Assembly (NCBI GenBank): GCA_021399435.1 | Contig: JAJTUP010000086.1 | Coordinates: 181,566 to 245,565, forward strand | Direction: 5' to 3' | Source: Diaporthe sp. PMI_573 | Lineage: Eukaryota; Ascomycota; Sordariomycetes; Diaporthales; Diaporthaceae | Length of the DNA stretch: 64,000 bases | Shown here: positions 11,501 through 22,588 of the stretch, piece by piece | Position numbering within the stretch: position 1 is the stretch's first letter | Layout: every line of letters starts with the position of its first letter | Program-made: the position numbers and the translations under genes | The notes under the pieces: model-generated | The model's database searches: none | What the model saw: the letters and a program-made list of their open reading frames with translations, nothing else | What the model was told of the DNA's origin: nothing

Positions 11501-14202
11501 GGGTGTGTCACAGCGGAGCAGCGGTTGTGTCAACGAGCAGTGCTGATGGTCGGGCACGCGATACGACCTCGGTGAGGGAATGTTAGGCACGGCGGCATGC
11601 CAATGACAATCTTGGGCGAAGCAGGTTCGGCTCTTTCGCGGCTGAGGTGGGAGGAAGGTGATAAATGACAGGATGAACAGGATGTGCAGGAAAAGTGCTG
11701 TTGATATCGATGGAGCCCTGGAGCCTTGGAGCCTCGTGATTTGGAGACGGGACACGCACACTGCACTGGCGACCTAGGCAGACTAGCAGGATGGCAGGCA
11801 GTAAGGCAGACAGCCGACATGGGGAGACCCAGCAGTAGGAGGAAACATGTCTTGCAGACGGATAAAGGTGATTTGCCACCCTGCAGAACATGCAGCATGT
11901 GGGTACGGTACGGCAGGTTGCAGGTAGGTATCAATGGATGTCAAGATGCAGATGCACACCGGGGGGGCCTTGTTGCCCTTGGCCATTAGATAGATGAGTA
12001 TGTATATTCCTCGGTTCGGTGAGAAAAACCATCGTGGGCAAATTACATAAAGTGCTCATCCAAGATAAAGGGACTAAATCACTTGACTGATAAGCTGACT
12101 TACTGACAGCTGCGGGAAGAGACGGGAGACCATACATTTTAACGGTTCCATGTAGATGTTGTGTAACTGAAGGGGGACGTCTGGTGGTTGCGCGGGCGCG
12201 GGCGCGGGCGCGGGTGGGCGATGGGTAAGATGAGATGAGACGTCGGCGGGAGACGGCACGGAATAACCCACGATGTAATTGGGCTAAAACGTAGACGGTG
12301 AATACACGGGCCAAATACACAGCACCGAGTGAGGTGACTGACTGCCTCTGTGCCACCACAATATGACATATCAACATACTCATTCAGTCAGTCAGCCAGT
12401 CACCCACTCACTCTCCAACCGCATGCCCACCCACAATCTCGCATCACAGCAAAGTGTATCGAAACGCTAGACTGCCATAATTAAACACACATGGTTCCCG
12501 TCAGACGCATCATCAGCATCAGCATCGTGGTCTGTATTGTGTGAATACTGTGTGGTGTGTGTACAGAGGTAGTCTACCCAGGTACTCCATTACCCCGCAG
12601 CGTCATATGGGCATGGGCAGGCCCCACCTGTTATTTCGTCCGTGCCCCATCGAGTCCCCCCTGCTGGATGTCACCAACTGTGTAGCGAGCCCGGACTGGG
12701 GAAGGCGCCAGAACAGGGTCCCCAAGGCTTCCAAATACGGCGGTACGTGGCACAAATGCGGACGGCACGGCTTGAGGATGGAACCCCCCCCCGTGCCTAC
12801 CAAGGCTCTCTATCCTGTACTGCACTTCACACCTCGATGCAAGGCAGAAGGGAGATGATGAGTTGTCATGCAGACATGCATAGTGCAGTCTCGATGAAAA
12901 GTGACGAAAACAGTCGGGCTCTCTCTCTCTCACACCTGAACCCTGGCTCACCGGGGGTTTGGGAAGGTACAAAGTACAAAGTACACTACAAACAATGTCC
13001 CCGAGGTACGTACCGATGTAACGATTGGCGAGATCGAAACGGACCCGGCCCCTGTCCCCTGGCGACGTGACGCAACGCAACGGGCAGTGTCTCATCTCAG
13101 CCCGTCCCGTTTCCCAACGTCCCGTCCTCAATACACACCCCACGACGAGAAGGTGCGAGGGTCGTCTACCACGACACCACGAGAACACACCTTCGTGACA
13201 CAAACACAAGCAACACACAACACCAAACACGACACCTCGAGACCATCACCTGACCGCCCTACGACCGACCTGAACTACCGATGACCTCCAGACGCCTCGA
13301 CCCCTCATGACTTAGCATCTGACATGTGTTAACGATCAATCATCTCGGTTCCCCTACACGTGCATCTCTCGCTCATCTCTCTACTCGCTACTCGCCCCGT
13401 CCCACCTTTAGGCACCCAGATTATACACATCAACGCTACCTAGACACGGCTCCTAGTACACAGTAACAACCCCATTCGGGACTTGACTTGTCTCACCCTC
13501 GGGAGGGCCTCGCCTCGTCGTCTCCCCTACCTCAGAAGCTATTAGTTCCGGGTCCATCTGCACGCGCGTACCTGTTTCCGGCCAGGTGACTTGGGCGCTA
13601 GGTTCGTGTGGCTCCGCTCATCCTGCTTCCCTCCATGTGCTGCTGCTCCTCCTGGCCTCGCCCCCAGCCGAGTTATTGCCAACACAGAGCTATAGCCCGG
13701 GCTAACAACGACCAAGAGCCTCTCTCAATTTGAGCATTTTCTCGTCCTGTCCGTACTGGGCTGTTGGATCCTTGATCAAATATCGGCAAAAGCCCGCAAC
13801 CCACCCGTTGCCGACTCGGCCATGACCTGTCACCTTTTAGCCGCCAGCCGTTCTCAATCTTGATATTGAACCACCGACTTGACTTACCTCTTCCGTCCGA
13901 CGCGTCGCATCCTCCCCGAGGGACGACCCACGCTGGTTGACCAGTGCTGCCAGTCCATTGGCCCTGTCCCGCGCCTGTAGGATTTTCAGAGACATCGGGC
14001 GTACCTGCGTTGAGAACTCCCACGCCCAAGACTGTAGCCCACGCCCGAGCAGACGGGCGGCCTGCCTGCTTGCCTGACTGGCGGATCGACTGGGACGACC
14101 AGTTACTCTCCCCCCTCGGCACCTGACGCAACCGCGCTGCAGCCGACACCCATAGTGTGCCCCATCGCACAGCGCAAGCCTGGGTACCCAACGGCGAGGG
14201 AC
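5543..14202. other. Long gene-poor stretch (8.7 kb)
   Basis: No protein family, splice-consistent gene model or RNA gene could be supported. Many short ORFs occur on both strands with mixed, unrelated composition. It holds short CA-type repeats near 9957-9970, a 25-nt poly-T tract at 10334-10358, a GGT run near 10864-10880 and several C- or G-runs. From about 13,050 to 14,200 the plus strand becomes A/C-rich and purine-poor, typical of a long 5' leader, and probably belongs to the F-box gene that follows. Confidence 0.5.
10334..10358. repeat. Poly-T tract (25 nt)
   Basis: Uninterrupted run of T inside the gene-poor stretch, followed by GTGTG. No surrounding element with recognisable ends is visible. 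The run could be a nucleosome-depleting promoter tract or the poly-A end of a minus-strand retrosequence; neither can be shown here. Confidence 0.8.
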
Positions 14203-15638
14203 ATGGACTCGCCAGCGCCCCTTTGCTCCCAACCGGCTTCCGCCTCGCCAACCCTTGCTACTGCAGGAACGGTGCTCCCACACGACGACACACAGTCCAC
14301 ACAGCTGGCCCGCCGGGCAAGCCACCTCACCTTATCCACACGGCTTCCATGGCCCACGACGCCATCCGCTGCTGTCTCACCGGTCACAACCTCGCCTGCC
14401 GAGCCACCAGATCCCGCCCCCAAACGCAGGCGAGCCTGCTCCGCCTGCTGTGTTGCCAGCAGCGACAGTTCCCCGCCGCCACAGCGCCCGCGGCAAGCGT
14501 CCGCACCCATCGGACCACTTCTGCCTCTGCCTGTCACTGTCACTGCTCCCTCGACATCCACCCCTGACCTGGCCGCCGGTGCCCAACCGTCTCCACTGAT
14601 ATCACCACCACGACCCCCATGTGAGTGCTCGAGCGGGACGGGCGGCGGTCACGCAGTGGACGCGGGAGGAACTGCGTACCCACAGACGATGGACTGGCAC
14701 CAGCATGGACTCGCAGCTGGTGATGGGCTCGGTGCGACCTGTACCCCGATTACCCGTCCGGGGTACGAGGACCATCCCCTACTGCCTCCTGGGCGTGACG
14801 CCAGGGTAACGCTGGCCGCCCTTCCGAACGAGGTCCTGCTACACGTCTTGAGCTTCCTGGATGTGTCTGATCTGCTGGCCACCTCGAGGGTGAGTGCGCG
14901 TCTGTTCGTTCCTGGACGTGGCGGGGCTTGTGTCTCTTAGAGGATGCCCATGTAGCCACAGAGTTGTCCACGATGTGCTTGCTATTGCTAGATGACTGCA
15001 GGCTCATTCATGTTCATGCGCTTGTTTCAGGATGGCGTCAATGTGGGAACGCGCCTTCCACCCTGCCCTACTGTTTTCCCAGACCATCAAAGAACCTACT
15101 GCTTTGCTCTACGTTTAAGCTGACCATCATCTCCGCCCAGACGTCCCATCAGTTCCGCTCCTTGGCCCTCGCCCCGATCCTCCACCGCCTCCGCCTCCGT
15201 CATGCCCGTGACGTGCTCCCGCCGCTGCTGACCAGCCCCTCGCGCCCGACGCTGACGGAGCTGATCCAGCGCTCCATCTTCCTCACCAACACGACGGTGG
15301 TTTCGCGGAGGCTCGCCCGCTCGCTGACGGCGATCCGGCTCTCCCGGCGGCTGGCCGCCCGCCCCGAGCCCGAGGCACTGGTCGCCCGGTCCGTGCTGCC
15401 GCCCGAGTGTGTTCCCTTTGGGTCAGTAGCCCCCGGGCTGGTGGCCAAGAGGCGGGCGGTCGAGCGCGAGCAGGTCCGCGACGGCATGCGGAGGTGGGTC
15501 GGCGGGACGTGGGAGCGGCGGTGGAGGGAGAAGGCCGAGGACCGGCGCCGCTGGCAGGAGCGGAGCGGCGTCGGGCGCGTGTGGAGGCTCCGGCGCTTCT
15601 GGGAGCGTGTCGGGAACGGCGAGATACAGGCTGGCTGA
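14203..15638 (+). CDS. F-box protein (putative SCF ubiquitin-ligase substrate adaptor)
   Basis: Two exons, 14203-14889 and 15141-15638, joined in phase 0 across a 251-nt intron (GTGAGT...CTGAC...CAG). The product is 394 residues. The first in-frame ATG is at 14203 (MDSPAPL); the open frame reaches further upstream but only through a GTG. Residues 1-200 are Pro/Ser/Thr-rich and disordered, with a basic PKRRR motif. The F-box follows at about 204-229 (LAALPNEVLLHVLSFLDV), and the helix continues into exon 2 (TSHQFRSLALAPILHR). The C-terminal part is Arg-rich and helical with many Trp (RRWREKAEDRRRW). No WD40 or LRR repeats are present, so the substrate is unknown. An in-frame 96-nt segment (14621-14716) with a GTGAGT donor and CAG acceptor could be an optional intron. 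Confidence 0.8.
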
Positions 15639-16250
15639 TGCGTGATGACCTACCTATGTGGCGGGATCGGTAAGTTCAAAGAGCATGAGTGAGAGAGAGT
15701 AAGTGGCGAGAGCCGGAGGGTCGGCAATATGGTTGAATGATTCGTGATGAGATTAGATGAGATGACCACTGATGATCTGGTTTAACATGGCGCAACGGCA
15801 TGGATGGCGTTCTTTTCTTTTTTGGTCTACTTCCCGGGGCTATATGGCCTCCGAGGCCCAAGCAGCAGTGCTGATAGACGGCGTTTTGGTTCCATGCCAC
15901 CGTTCATGATGGGCAATGTTGCGAGACACCTTTACCCGTCGAATCATTCTTTAGCAGAGCTGGGTTCCTTCCCCGGATGGAGTCTCGCCGGCCGTTCCAC
16001 ATGGCAGTGGGGGTTGGGAAAGGTCAATCACGGCAACAACATCGAGCGCATAGATTGTGTTATACAGTTAGTTGTATGATTTCAAATGAACAGCTTTTCA
16101 AACAATATAATATGTGCCCCAAACGCCGATGTTGACAACGGCACCTCGACCCAGTCAGAGATGCCACCCACCCTCTTGAGCCCTACCATCGCCAGACCAT
16201 GCCATGCAATGCTTTTTCACAAAGGGTAGCCAGCCAGCCAACCAGGCCCC
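15639..16250. other. Convergent 3' intergenic region
   Basis: Tail-to-tail spacer between the F-box gene and the CCDC16-like gene. It presumably holds both 3' untranslated regions. No gene is seen. Confidence 0.6.
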
Positions 16251-17768
16251 TTACGCTTTGAACCTGAACCCTGCCCAATCGTCATCGTCCTCTTCATCCT
16301 CGTCGTCCTCGTCCTCCTCCTCGTCCTCCTCCTCATCATCACCACCCCGGGCCTCTCCTCCAGCCCCACCCCTATCCGTCTCCGCCGGTGTCTCCTCCCC
16401 CCCTCCCTCGCCACCCACAGCCACACCCGCAGACTCAGCCACAGGGACGCTCCCCCGGCGTATAGCCTCCCTCTTCTCCTTAAGCCTCCGAACCCGCGCC
16501 TCGAGCACCTCCATCTCCTCGAACTCGTTCTCGAGCGCCCGCGCGGCCTCCTCCCTGTCGTCCTCGAGCTCGGCCTCTGCGCGCGCCTTGCGGCCCTCGC
16601 GCTCTTCGTCGCGGGCCTTGGCGGCTATCTGCTCGGCTGTCATGGGCGCTGCGGCTATTACTGCGTCGGAGGAGTAGCCTGTTGCTGCGGTTGTTGTTGT
16701 CGTTGTTTTTGGTTGCGGGGGAGGGGGAGGAGGGGGCGCGTTGACGACCTCCGCCTCGAAGGCGGCCCAGTCCTCGTCCTCTTCGGCGTTGGTAGCGGTG
16801 GCTGTTCCTGCCCCTGCTGTTGCCCCTGCCCCTGCTGCCCCCGCCTGCTGTGTAGCCGGCGTCGCAAAGGAAGCCCTAGGGTGCGACGTCGTTGTCGCCG
16901 ACGTCGGCGGCGGCACGAACCCCCCCTGGCCCTGGCCCTCCTGCGGTATAAGCGGGCTCCGTCCGATCGGGGCGGTCCGCGGTGTCGAGCCGCCCGACGT
17001 CCCGTTCGCGTTCGCGGCGTTCGGGGTCGCGGGCCTCGAGGGGATCTGGAGCTCGATGCCGTGCGAGGGGGTCCCCGAGGTGCGGCGCGAGAGGCCCGGG
17101 GGCGTGGTTGAGGAGGGAGGAGTTTTCTTGCCTGTGTCGGCGGCCCCTGGAGAATGTTTCTTGCCGTTGCTGCCGCTCGTTGCGGGGGCGGTTGTTGTTG
17201 TTGTTGTTGTTGTGAGCATGGCGGCGGAAGCAGCAGCAGACGCAGAGGAGGGCGCTGTGGTGGGCGATGTGATGTCCTGTCTGCTCCGTTTCTTGCGTAT
17301 GCTCTCCTCCCCCTCCTCCTCTCCAGCGTCCTCCATGTCGACGTCGGAGTCAGCCTCACCATGTTTACGCTTTTGCCCTCCCCCAGCCCCAGCCCTGCCT
17401 GCACCCTCGGCCTCGGCCCCGGCCCCGGCCCCTCCTCCCCCGCCAATGATCCGTGCCAGCAGGGCCTCGTCGCTCAGGGTGTCCGTGCCCGCCCGTTTAG
17501 ACTTTTCGGGCCCGCTTCCACCATTGGCGCTGCTGCTGGCCGTGTGCCCTTGCTGCTGTTGTTGTTGTTGTTGCTTGGACTTTTGCTGGGCGAGGAGTCG
17601 TTGGCGGTGGCCGGCGCTGCGGGCGTGGCCCTCCCAGAGGGCGTCGCTCCTGAGGGTCTCGCGGCATACGGTGCAGGTGAGCTTGCCGGCGTCGGAGTAG
17701 GAGGCGTGAGGGTGGGTTATGCGGCGGGCGGTGCGCTGCTGGCGCAGGAGGGAGCGGGCGTCGGACAT
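16251..17768 (-). CDS. CCDC16/ZNF830-like zinc-finger coiled-coil protein
   Basis: Single-exon ORF of 505 residues from ATG 17766-17768. Residues 32-54 form a U1-type C2H2 finger, C-x2-C-x12-H-x5-H (Cys32, Cys35, His48, His54). It is preceded by the conserved N-terminal LLRQQRTARRI. A poly-Gln tract follows at about 66-73. A long low-complexity middle rich in Ser, Thr, Pro and Ala comes next, then a charged coiled coil (AAKARDEEREGRKARAEAEL) at about 375-440, and a strongly acidic tail ending WAGFRFKA. This order matches fungal homologues of human CCDC16/ZNF830, which is linked to the spliceosome-associated XAB2 complex and DNA-damage responses. Nuclear RNA or DNA binding is inferred from the family. 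It is head-to-head with MED7 across about 860 bp. Confidence 0.85.
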   Translation of the reverse strand: MSDARSLLRQQRTARRITHPHASYSDAGKLTCTVCRETLRSDALWEGHARSAGHRQRLLAQQKSKQQQQQQQQGHTASSSANGGSGPEKSKRAGTDTLSDEALLARIIGGGGGAGAGAEAEGAGRAGAGGGQKRKHGEADSDVDMEDAGEEEGEESIRKKRSRQDITSPTTAPSSASAAASAAMLTTTTTTTTAPATSGSNGKKHSPGAADTGKKTPPSSTTPPGLSRRTSGTPSHGIELQIPSRPATPNAANANGTSGGSTPRTAPIGRSPLIPQEGQGQGGFVPPPTSATTTSHPRASFATPATQQAGAAGAGATAGAGTATATNAEEDEDWAAFEAEVVNAPPPPPPPQPKTTTTTTAATGYSSDAVIAAAPMTAEQIAAKARDEEREGRKARAEAELEDDREEAARALENEFEEMEVLEARVRRLKEKREAIRRGSVPVAESAGVAVGGEGGGEETPAETDRGGAGGEARGGDDEEEDEEEDEDDEDEEDDDDWAGFRFKA

Positions 17769-18627
17769 TTTTCGGTTGGGTGGTTGGGATCGTGTATGTG
17801 CAAGGTCGAGGGTCGAGGGTCGAGGTGAGGTGGTGAGTCGGAGACGGTGAAGTAGAGTAAAAGTATCCCTTGCTGTTGCGCAAACGGTCTGCTTCCTTTT
17901 CCTTTTCCTTTTTCCTATTCGTTCGCGTCACTCAGACTGCTGCCACCGCGCATGCTGCCCCCACGTTCCAATTGCAGGTGGTCAGCCAGAGGAATTGATG
18001 TGTCGATTGGTCGTGATTGGGCTCGTGGGTGGTGGTTCGGGGTGCAGATCTATCGAGGAAAAAAGGCCAATTCCTGGTAAGCAAATTGTCTTGACTTCGG
18101 CTGCTAATCTGGGCTCTTTCCATGTCCAGCCCAGTCCTCCAGCAATTCATTCTTCAGAGCTCCGCAGTGCGGCAGAGCAGAGGTGGAGCCTGCACAAGGG
18201 TAGCTTGGAAGGCACGTCCCGAGGGCCTAGACCACACGGCTCCCGGCAGGCAGCTCCTCTCAGCGACTACCGTCTTGGAACGCCACTCACTCTCTAGCTT
18301 CGTGTCGACCTCAGCTTTACCTGCCGTCTCCATGGCCAAGTCGCGACACAATTGAGAAGCTCTCATTGTTTGTCAAGAAGACAGCTCGATTGCACTGGCA
18401 GGCGCATGGATCGCCACCTGCAAAACCCTTGGCCTCCCTCGCGGGAACGGTGACGGACGCGTCTCTCACTTCCTCCATCAGTCGCAATCTCAACCTCGGC
18501 CTCAACCTCAGCCTCGTCTCCACTCTGTCTCCCGCTTCCACCGTCACGCTTCCACCGTCAGTACGACTTGCTTCCAAGCCAGGTTCATACCTGGTAGGAG
18601 CACCTATCGACAGGGCACAGTCGCACC
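17769..18627. promoter_or_regulatory. Divergent promoter region between CCDC16-like gene and MED7
   Basis: 859 bp separate the two divergent start codons. The part next to the CCDC16-like start has three tandem GGGTCGA-type units (about 17805-17827). The part next to MED7 carries a CT-rich run with repeated AACCTCRGCCT units (about 18485-18520), like a 5' leader. No TATA box stands out on either side. Confidence 0.45.
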
Positions 18628-19456
18628 ATGGCAGACCCGGCACAGCACCAGCCGCCAAACATCTCATCCACCTACCCCAACCCGCCCGACTTCCTCTGGC
18701 GCGACTTCACCGCCGAGAACACATCTCGTTACGATGACTTGACCAAGAAATGGCGCGAGGATCACCCAGAAGCCGCCGACCAGGCCACCGTCCTCATCCC
18801 CGACCTCCCAGCCGACCTCAGACACCTGCAGCCACCACCCGAGCCCACAGACGGCGCGTGGAAGCTCTACGGTGACCGCTTCACCGTAAGTCTTCGGAAA
18901 AGTCACGACTGTATGTGCATTTGATGAATGCTGACCACCTGCCCAGCTCAAAGATGAACTGCCCACCCTCGAGGAGATGGGCGTGCCCCGTCTCGTGCCC
19001 AGCGCATCCCAGTCCCACCCCGCCAACCACTCCTCCTCACCAGACGCCAACCGCTCGCGGGCCCTAAACCTAAAACGCCTCGCAAAGTCCGTCCTGCTCA
19101 ACTTCCTCGAGCTCATGGGCGCCGCCAGCCTCAACCCGGACGCCATCCTCGAAAAGGCCGCCGACATCCAGAGCATCCTGCTCAACATGCACCACGGCAT
19201 CAACGAGTACAGGCCCCACCAGGCGAGGGAGAGCCTCATCCAGACCATGCAGACCCGCCTGGACCAGATCCGCGCCGAGACAGCCGCCGTCAACGCCGTC
19301 ACCGACAAGGCGAAGCGCGTCCTCGAGGGGCTGGGGAGCATCGAGGTGCCCGCCCCGGGCGGGGGTGATGGTCTCGCCGGGGCCGGCGGTGCCGGCGCGG
19401 GGGGGTATGAGCTTGATGATGAGGAGCTGTGGGACGGTGCGGCCGGGCTTGCCTGA
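18628..19456 (+). CDS. MED7: Mediator complex subunit 7
   Basis: Two exons, 18628-18885 and 18947-19456, with a 61-nt phase-0 intron (GTAAGT...CTGAC...CCCAG). The product is 255 residues. The N-terminus (STYPNPPDFLWRDFT, then ENTSRYDDL) and the later LKDELPTLEEMGVPRL, LKRLAKSVLLNFLELMG and HHGINEYRPHQARE segments are the hallmark MED7 blocks, in family order. MED7 belongs to the middle module of Mediator, pairs with MED21 and MED31, and is needed for RNA polymerase II transcription in the nucleus. The C-terminus extends into a Gly/Ala-rich then acidic tail (ELDDEELWDG). Length and order are typical for filamentous fungi. Confidence 0.95.
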
Positions 19457-20369
19457 CCGGGTTACACGAAGGGCTTTTGGGGCTCGGTGGTGGTCTGGTC
19501 GTGGACTTCCGTGTTGCCCGAGCAATCAACAGCTCTCTCGCCATGCATTCCCGCTGCGAGAGAACTCTTTGGCGGACAAGCCAGAGCCCGATCCATTCTC
19601 GAGAAGCAACGCATGGGTCAAGGATGGCAGACTGGAGAAGAATGCCCCGAGTTGTTCGGAGCCCTGAAAGTGTGCGGAGCTGGTATATACCCCTTGAACT
19701 TGGCAATTCGATTTTCAAAAACTGCCCAATGTGGCATGTGAAGAGCCGTTCCCGTATCAAATGAAACTCTCTAGAATCAACCTCTCAAGAATAACGTCGT
19801 CTAAGTTGAATCGGGGATACCTTCCTCTGCGGTAACCTCCAGTAGGGAAGAGCAGCCAATCTTGCTCACTACCCCGACGCCTGTGAAATGTCTCTTCCCA
19901 TGGCCATGACTATCTGCACAGGAGAGCTAATTAATATAGAGCTCCGCCTGCAGCACGAAATGTCGTTGGCTGATAGACCCAGCAAGAATGCTCCGATCTT
20001 GACGGCTCAGACACGATGGACACACATGCTTGCTTTAACGTTACAACTGAATATTCATAGTCCTTCCGTGACACCTAACATCCATCACTTCACCCAAAGC
20101 CATCCTCAGGAGCCAACACCATAAACCTGGCCCGAAGCCCTTACGTCACTTCTACCTTCGACCAGCAGTGCAGCCTCTAACATTTCACGCTGGGTCGACT
20201 CGCGTCCTTGAACACTGACTCGGGCGCTCGAATCTAACGCCCCCATGTCGTGAAGATCCTGCCATTTGTAGGTCCGAAATTAGTCCTAGTGCTGGCCAAC
20301 ATTACCAGTACTTATCAATACTTGTCCCCAACCTAAGATAGATCTATTAGTCAGTGGGGGCCTAGGCGG

Positions 20370-20403
20370 AACCCCTAGTAGGGGTTTAGGGACAAAGTCC
20401 CTA
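20370..20403. repeat. Two abutting perfect inverted repeats (hairpins)
   Basis: 20370-20386 is an odd palindrome with 8-nt arms (AACCCCTA, centre G, TAGGGGTT). 20387-20403 is a second perfect hairpin with 7-nt arms (TAGGGAC, loop AAA, GTCCCTA). They touch with no spacer. The 80 bp that follow have several TTAGGG-like words. The segment could be the end of a small degenerate transposon. Confidence 0.7.
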
Positions 20404-22546
20404 TTGTTAGGGTGGATTAGGGTAAAAATTAATAGTGAGTGAGGGTCAAGTTAGGGGTTGAATCAAGAGGAATATGGAAGAGAGGAAAATCGGAGAAGTC
20501 TATTTATATGTCTCTGTGGCTGTTGTTTGGTGGTTGAGGTAGAGGGTCTATAAATGGTAGGATTTTCTTGATATGGGGGTGTTAGATTTGCGTCCCTGTT
20601 GAACACTGTCCTTTGGCCATGTTGATTGTCAGCCGAAAGGCCCGCCCCATGAGAACTACCATATAGTGTCATCCCAGAATATCTGAGGCATCTGGAGCTG
20701 GCCTCCCTTGATGATGGATTCTGTCACTCAACTCATTGTGCCGACTTGGAGAAGAAGGGGGCGAATAAGAGACTTGTAAACCGAGATTCGGCCCTTGAAA
20801 TGTCTGACCCAGAAATACATCGCTTTGCTCACAACGAAAACTTCAGAATAGCATTAAAAAATCCTTCCGAGTCGAGATTAACCACAGGTAAACAATACCG
20901 AAGTCAGCTTAGCAAGAAGCATTGTTATATCGAATAGATGACGGCCAATGTAGAGTTACTAGATTATTGCTGGTTGTGTTTCGCCCAGATGAGTATTGAC
21001 TCCAAGCAGCATAATCCTTCTCACCTAGAAACCAACACGGCTGTCTTGGAATCAGGAGTGTCGGTCATTCAACCAGGCAAACACAAACTAACACAGCAGA
21101 GTCGAGGGCTGGGACAACTCGACCTCAGCACCTCCAAGCATATCCAGGGAGCGTCTATGGGCCTAATTCTGCTATGGCCATCGAGTTATCATTAGATCAG
21201 GAACCAGAGTCTGGGGATAGGTGCTGTAGTAGTATCCTCTTGGGCTTTTCTTGACATCACTTCCAAGCAACTGAATCAAGGGAGCGTATTACACCCTTTG
21301 TTTCAAGCCTTCCAAGAAAGGAAAAAAACCAATCTCGCTAAGTATTAGTGTGACAATATTGAGGATCCAGCCGAGAAGCTAACCGCCGCTGTCGTCAGCG
21401 GCTGGGCACCACTTGTGGGCCTTGGATCTGCGCCACCGGGGATTCCGTAACCTTGAAGGCCGGGCTGCCGAGCCTGATCGGTCCGATGGCAGAGATGAAC
21501 TTGAGCGGGCCCATAATGACGGGTTAAAACGCTCTCTACTGTTCTTTTGAACATGCGCACTGTGGCTGAAGGAAGGATTGACAAGAGTTTAGTCGTCCCT
21601 CCGAGTCAAGTCTCAACTGGCCCTCGACGAGGCCAAACGAGCCCCTTCCCTGGCCACATTGAACATGACTTGAACAGGTGTGGTAACCTGTTACGCTTCG
21701 CTGTATGAGATGCTGCGCAAAACCTGCAGCATCACACTTCGTACTTGGCTTTGGAACACCTCCAGATCTAGCCATCGCAGCCTCCATGATGCTTCATGAT
21801 GCTACGGGGACGTGCTCGTCGAACCATGAGGGGATCTCGTCCGATAGCAAGCTCCAGATTACGCCCAGCCCAGCAGGAACACCTTTTGTGAAAGCGCATA
21901 TCCCGTTCCCGCTCGTCCTCAATCCTGAGACACGTAGCCACGTTCGGACGGTGGTCAACAAGACGGAGGAGCGTCTGGACTCCACAGGCAGTCCACTTGA
22001 CAGGAATTGCGGCCATGCTGACCGACCTCGTTGTCATCGCCTGTCAATGCGACAGACGACGGATGAGGGTCACCGGCGCCCCACCCATCAAGTGGAGAAG
22101 GAAGGATATAGATAATCGACATACAGGATCTGTTTCCACCGGGCCCACTATCTACTGTTTATCGTCGATACGATTCCAGATATGCCCAGATAACCTTCCA
22201 ACCCCTTGCCCATCCCCCAACCTCACTACTACTGCTTATCCGCCACGTGCAGATTAACACAACGAGCAGCTCAGCAAAGGGCGCAACCAGCTCGGCAATG
22301 ACAAAACAAGAACGTCGAAAGGTTGATGTGTGAGGATCAGTCCCGTGGCTTTGGAGTGTTAGAGGTTCTGCAGCGTTCGGCGGGGAGACCCAGGCTAAGC
22401 GCGAAGGCTATCTTGGGCGGGTGTGCGGCTTATGAGACAGACTCCAGACCTCTCTCGCCACTTTGTTGTGAGGGAGCTACGGCGTTGCCCGTGGTGTTTC
22501 AGGCCTGCATGGTGGTCAAATTCTCCGTGAGGGTGGAAACTGCAGT

Positions 22547-22549
<3 letters not shown>

Positions 22550-22585
<36 letters not shown>
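22550..22585. repeat. TG dinucleotide microsatellite
   Basis: About 18 uninterrupted TG units in non-coding DNA. Confidence 0.95.

Positions 22586-22588
<3 letters not shown>

Noticed and set aside
14155..14202. Upstream extension of the F-box protein
   Set aside because: The first codon there is GTG, not ATG; the first in-frame ATG is at 14203.
14621..14685. 65-nt intron in the F-box gene (GTGAGT...CACAG)
   Set aside because: Splicing this pair moves into a frame with an early stop. Only the 96-nt version ending at 14716 keeps the frame, and it is not needed.
16741..17828. Long plus-strand ORFs over the CCDC16-like gene
   Set aside because: Antisense shadows of poly-Gln, Ser and acidic codons; the minus strand has the zinc finger and the conserved ends.
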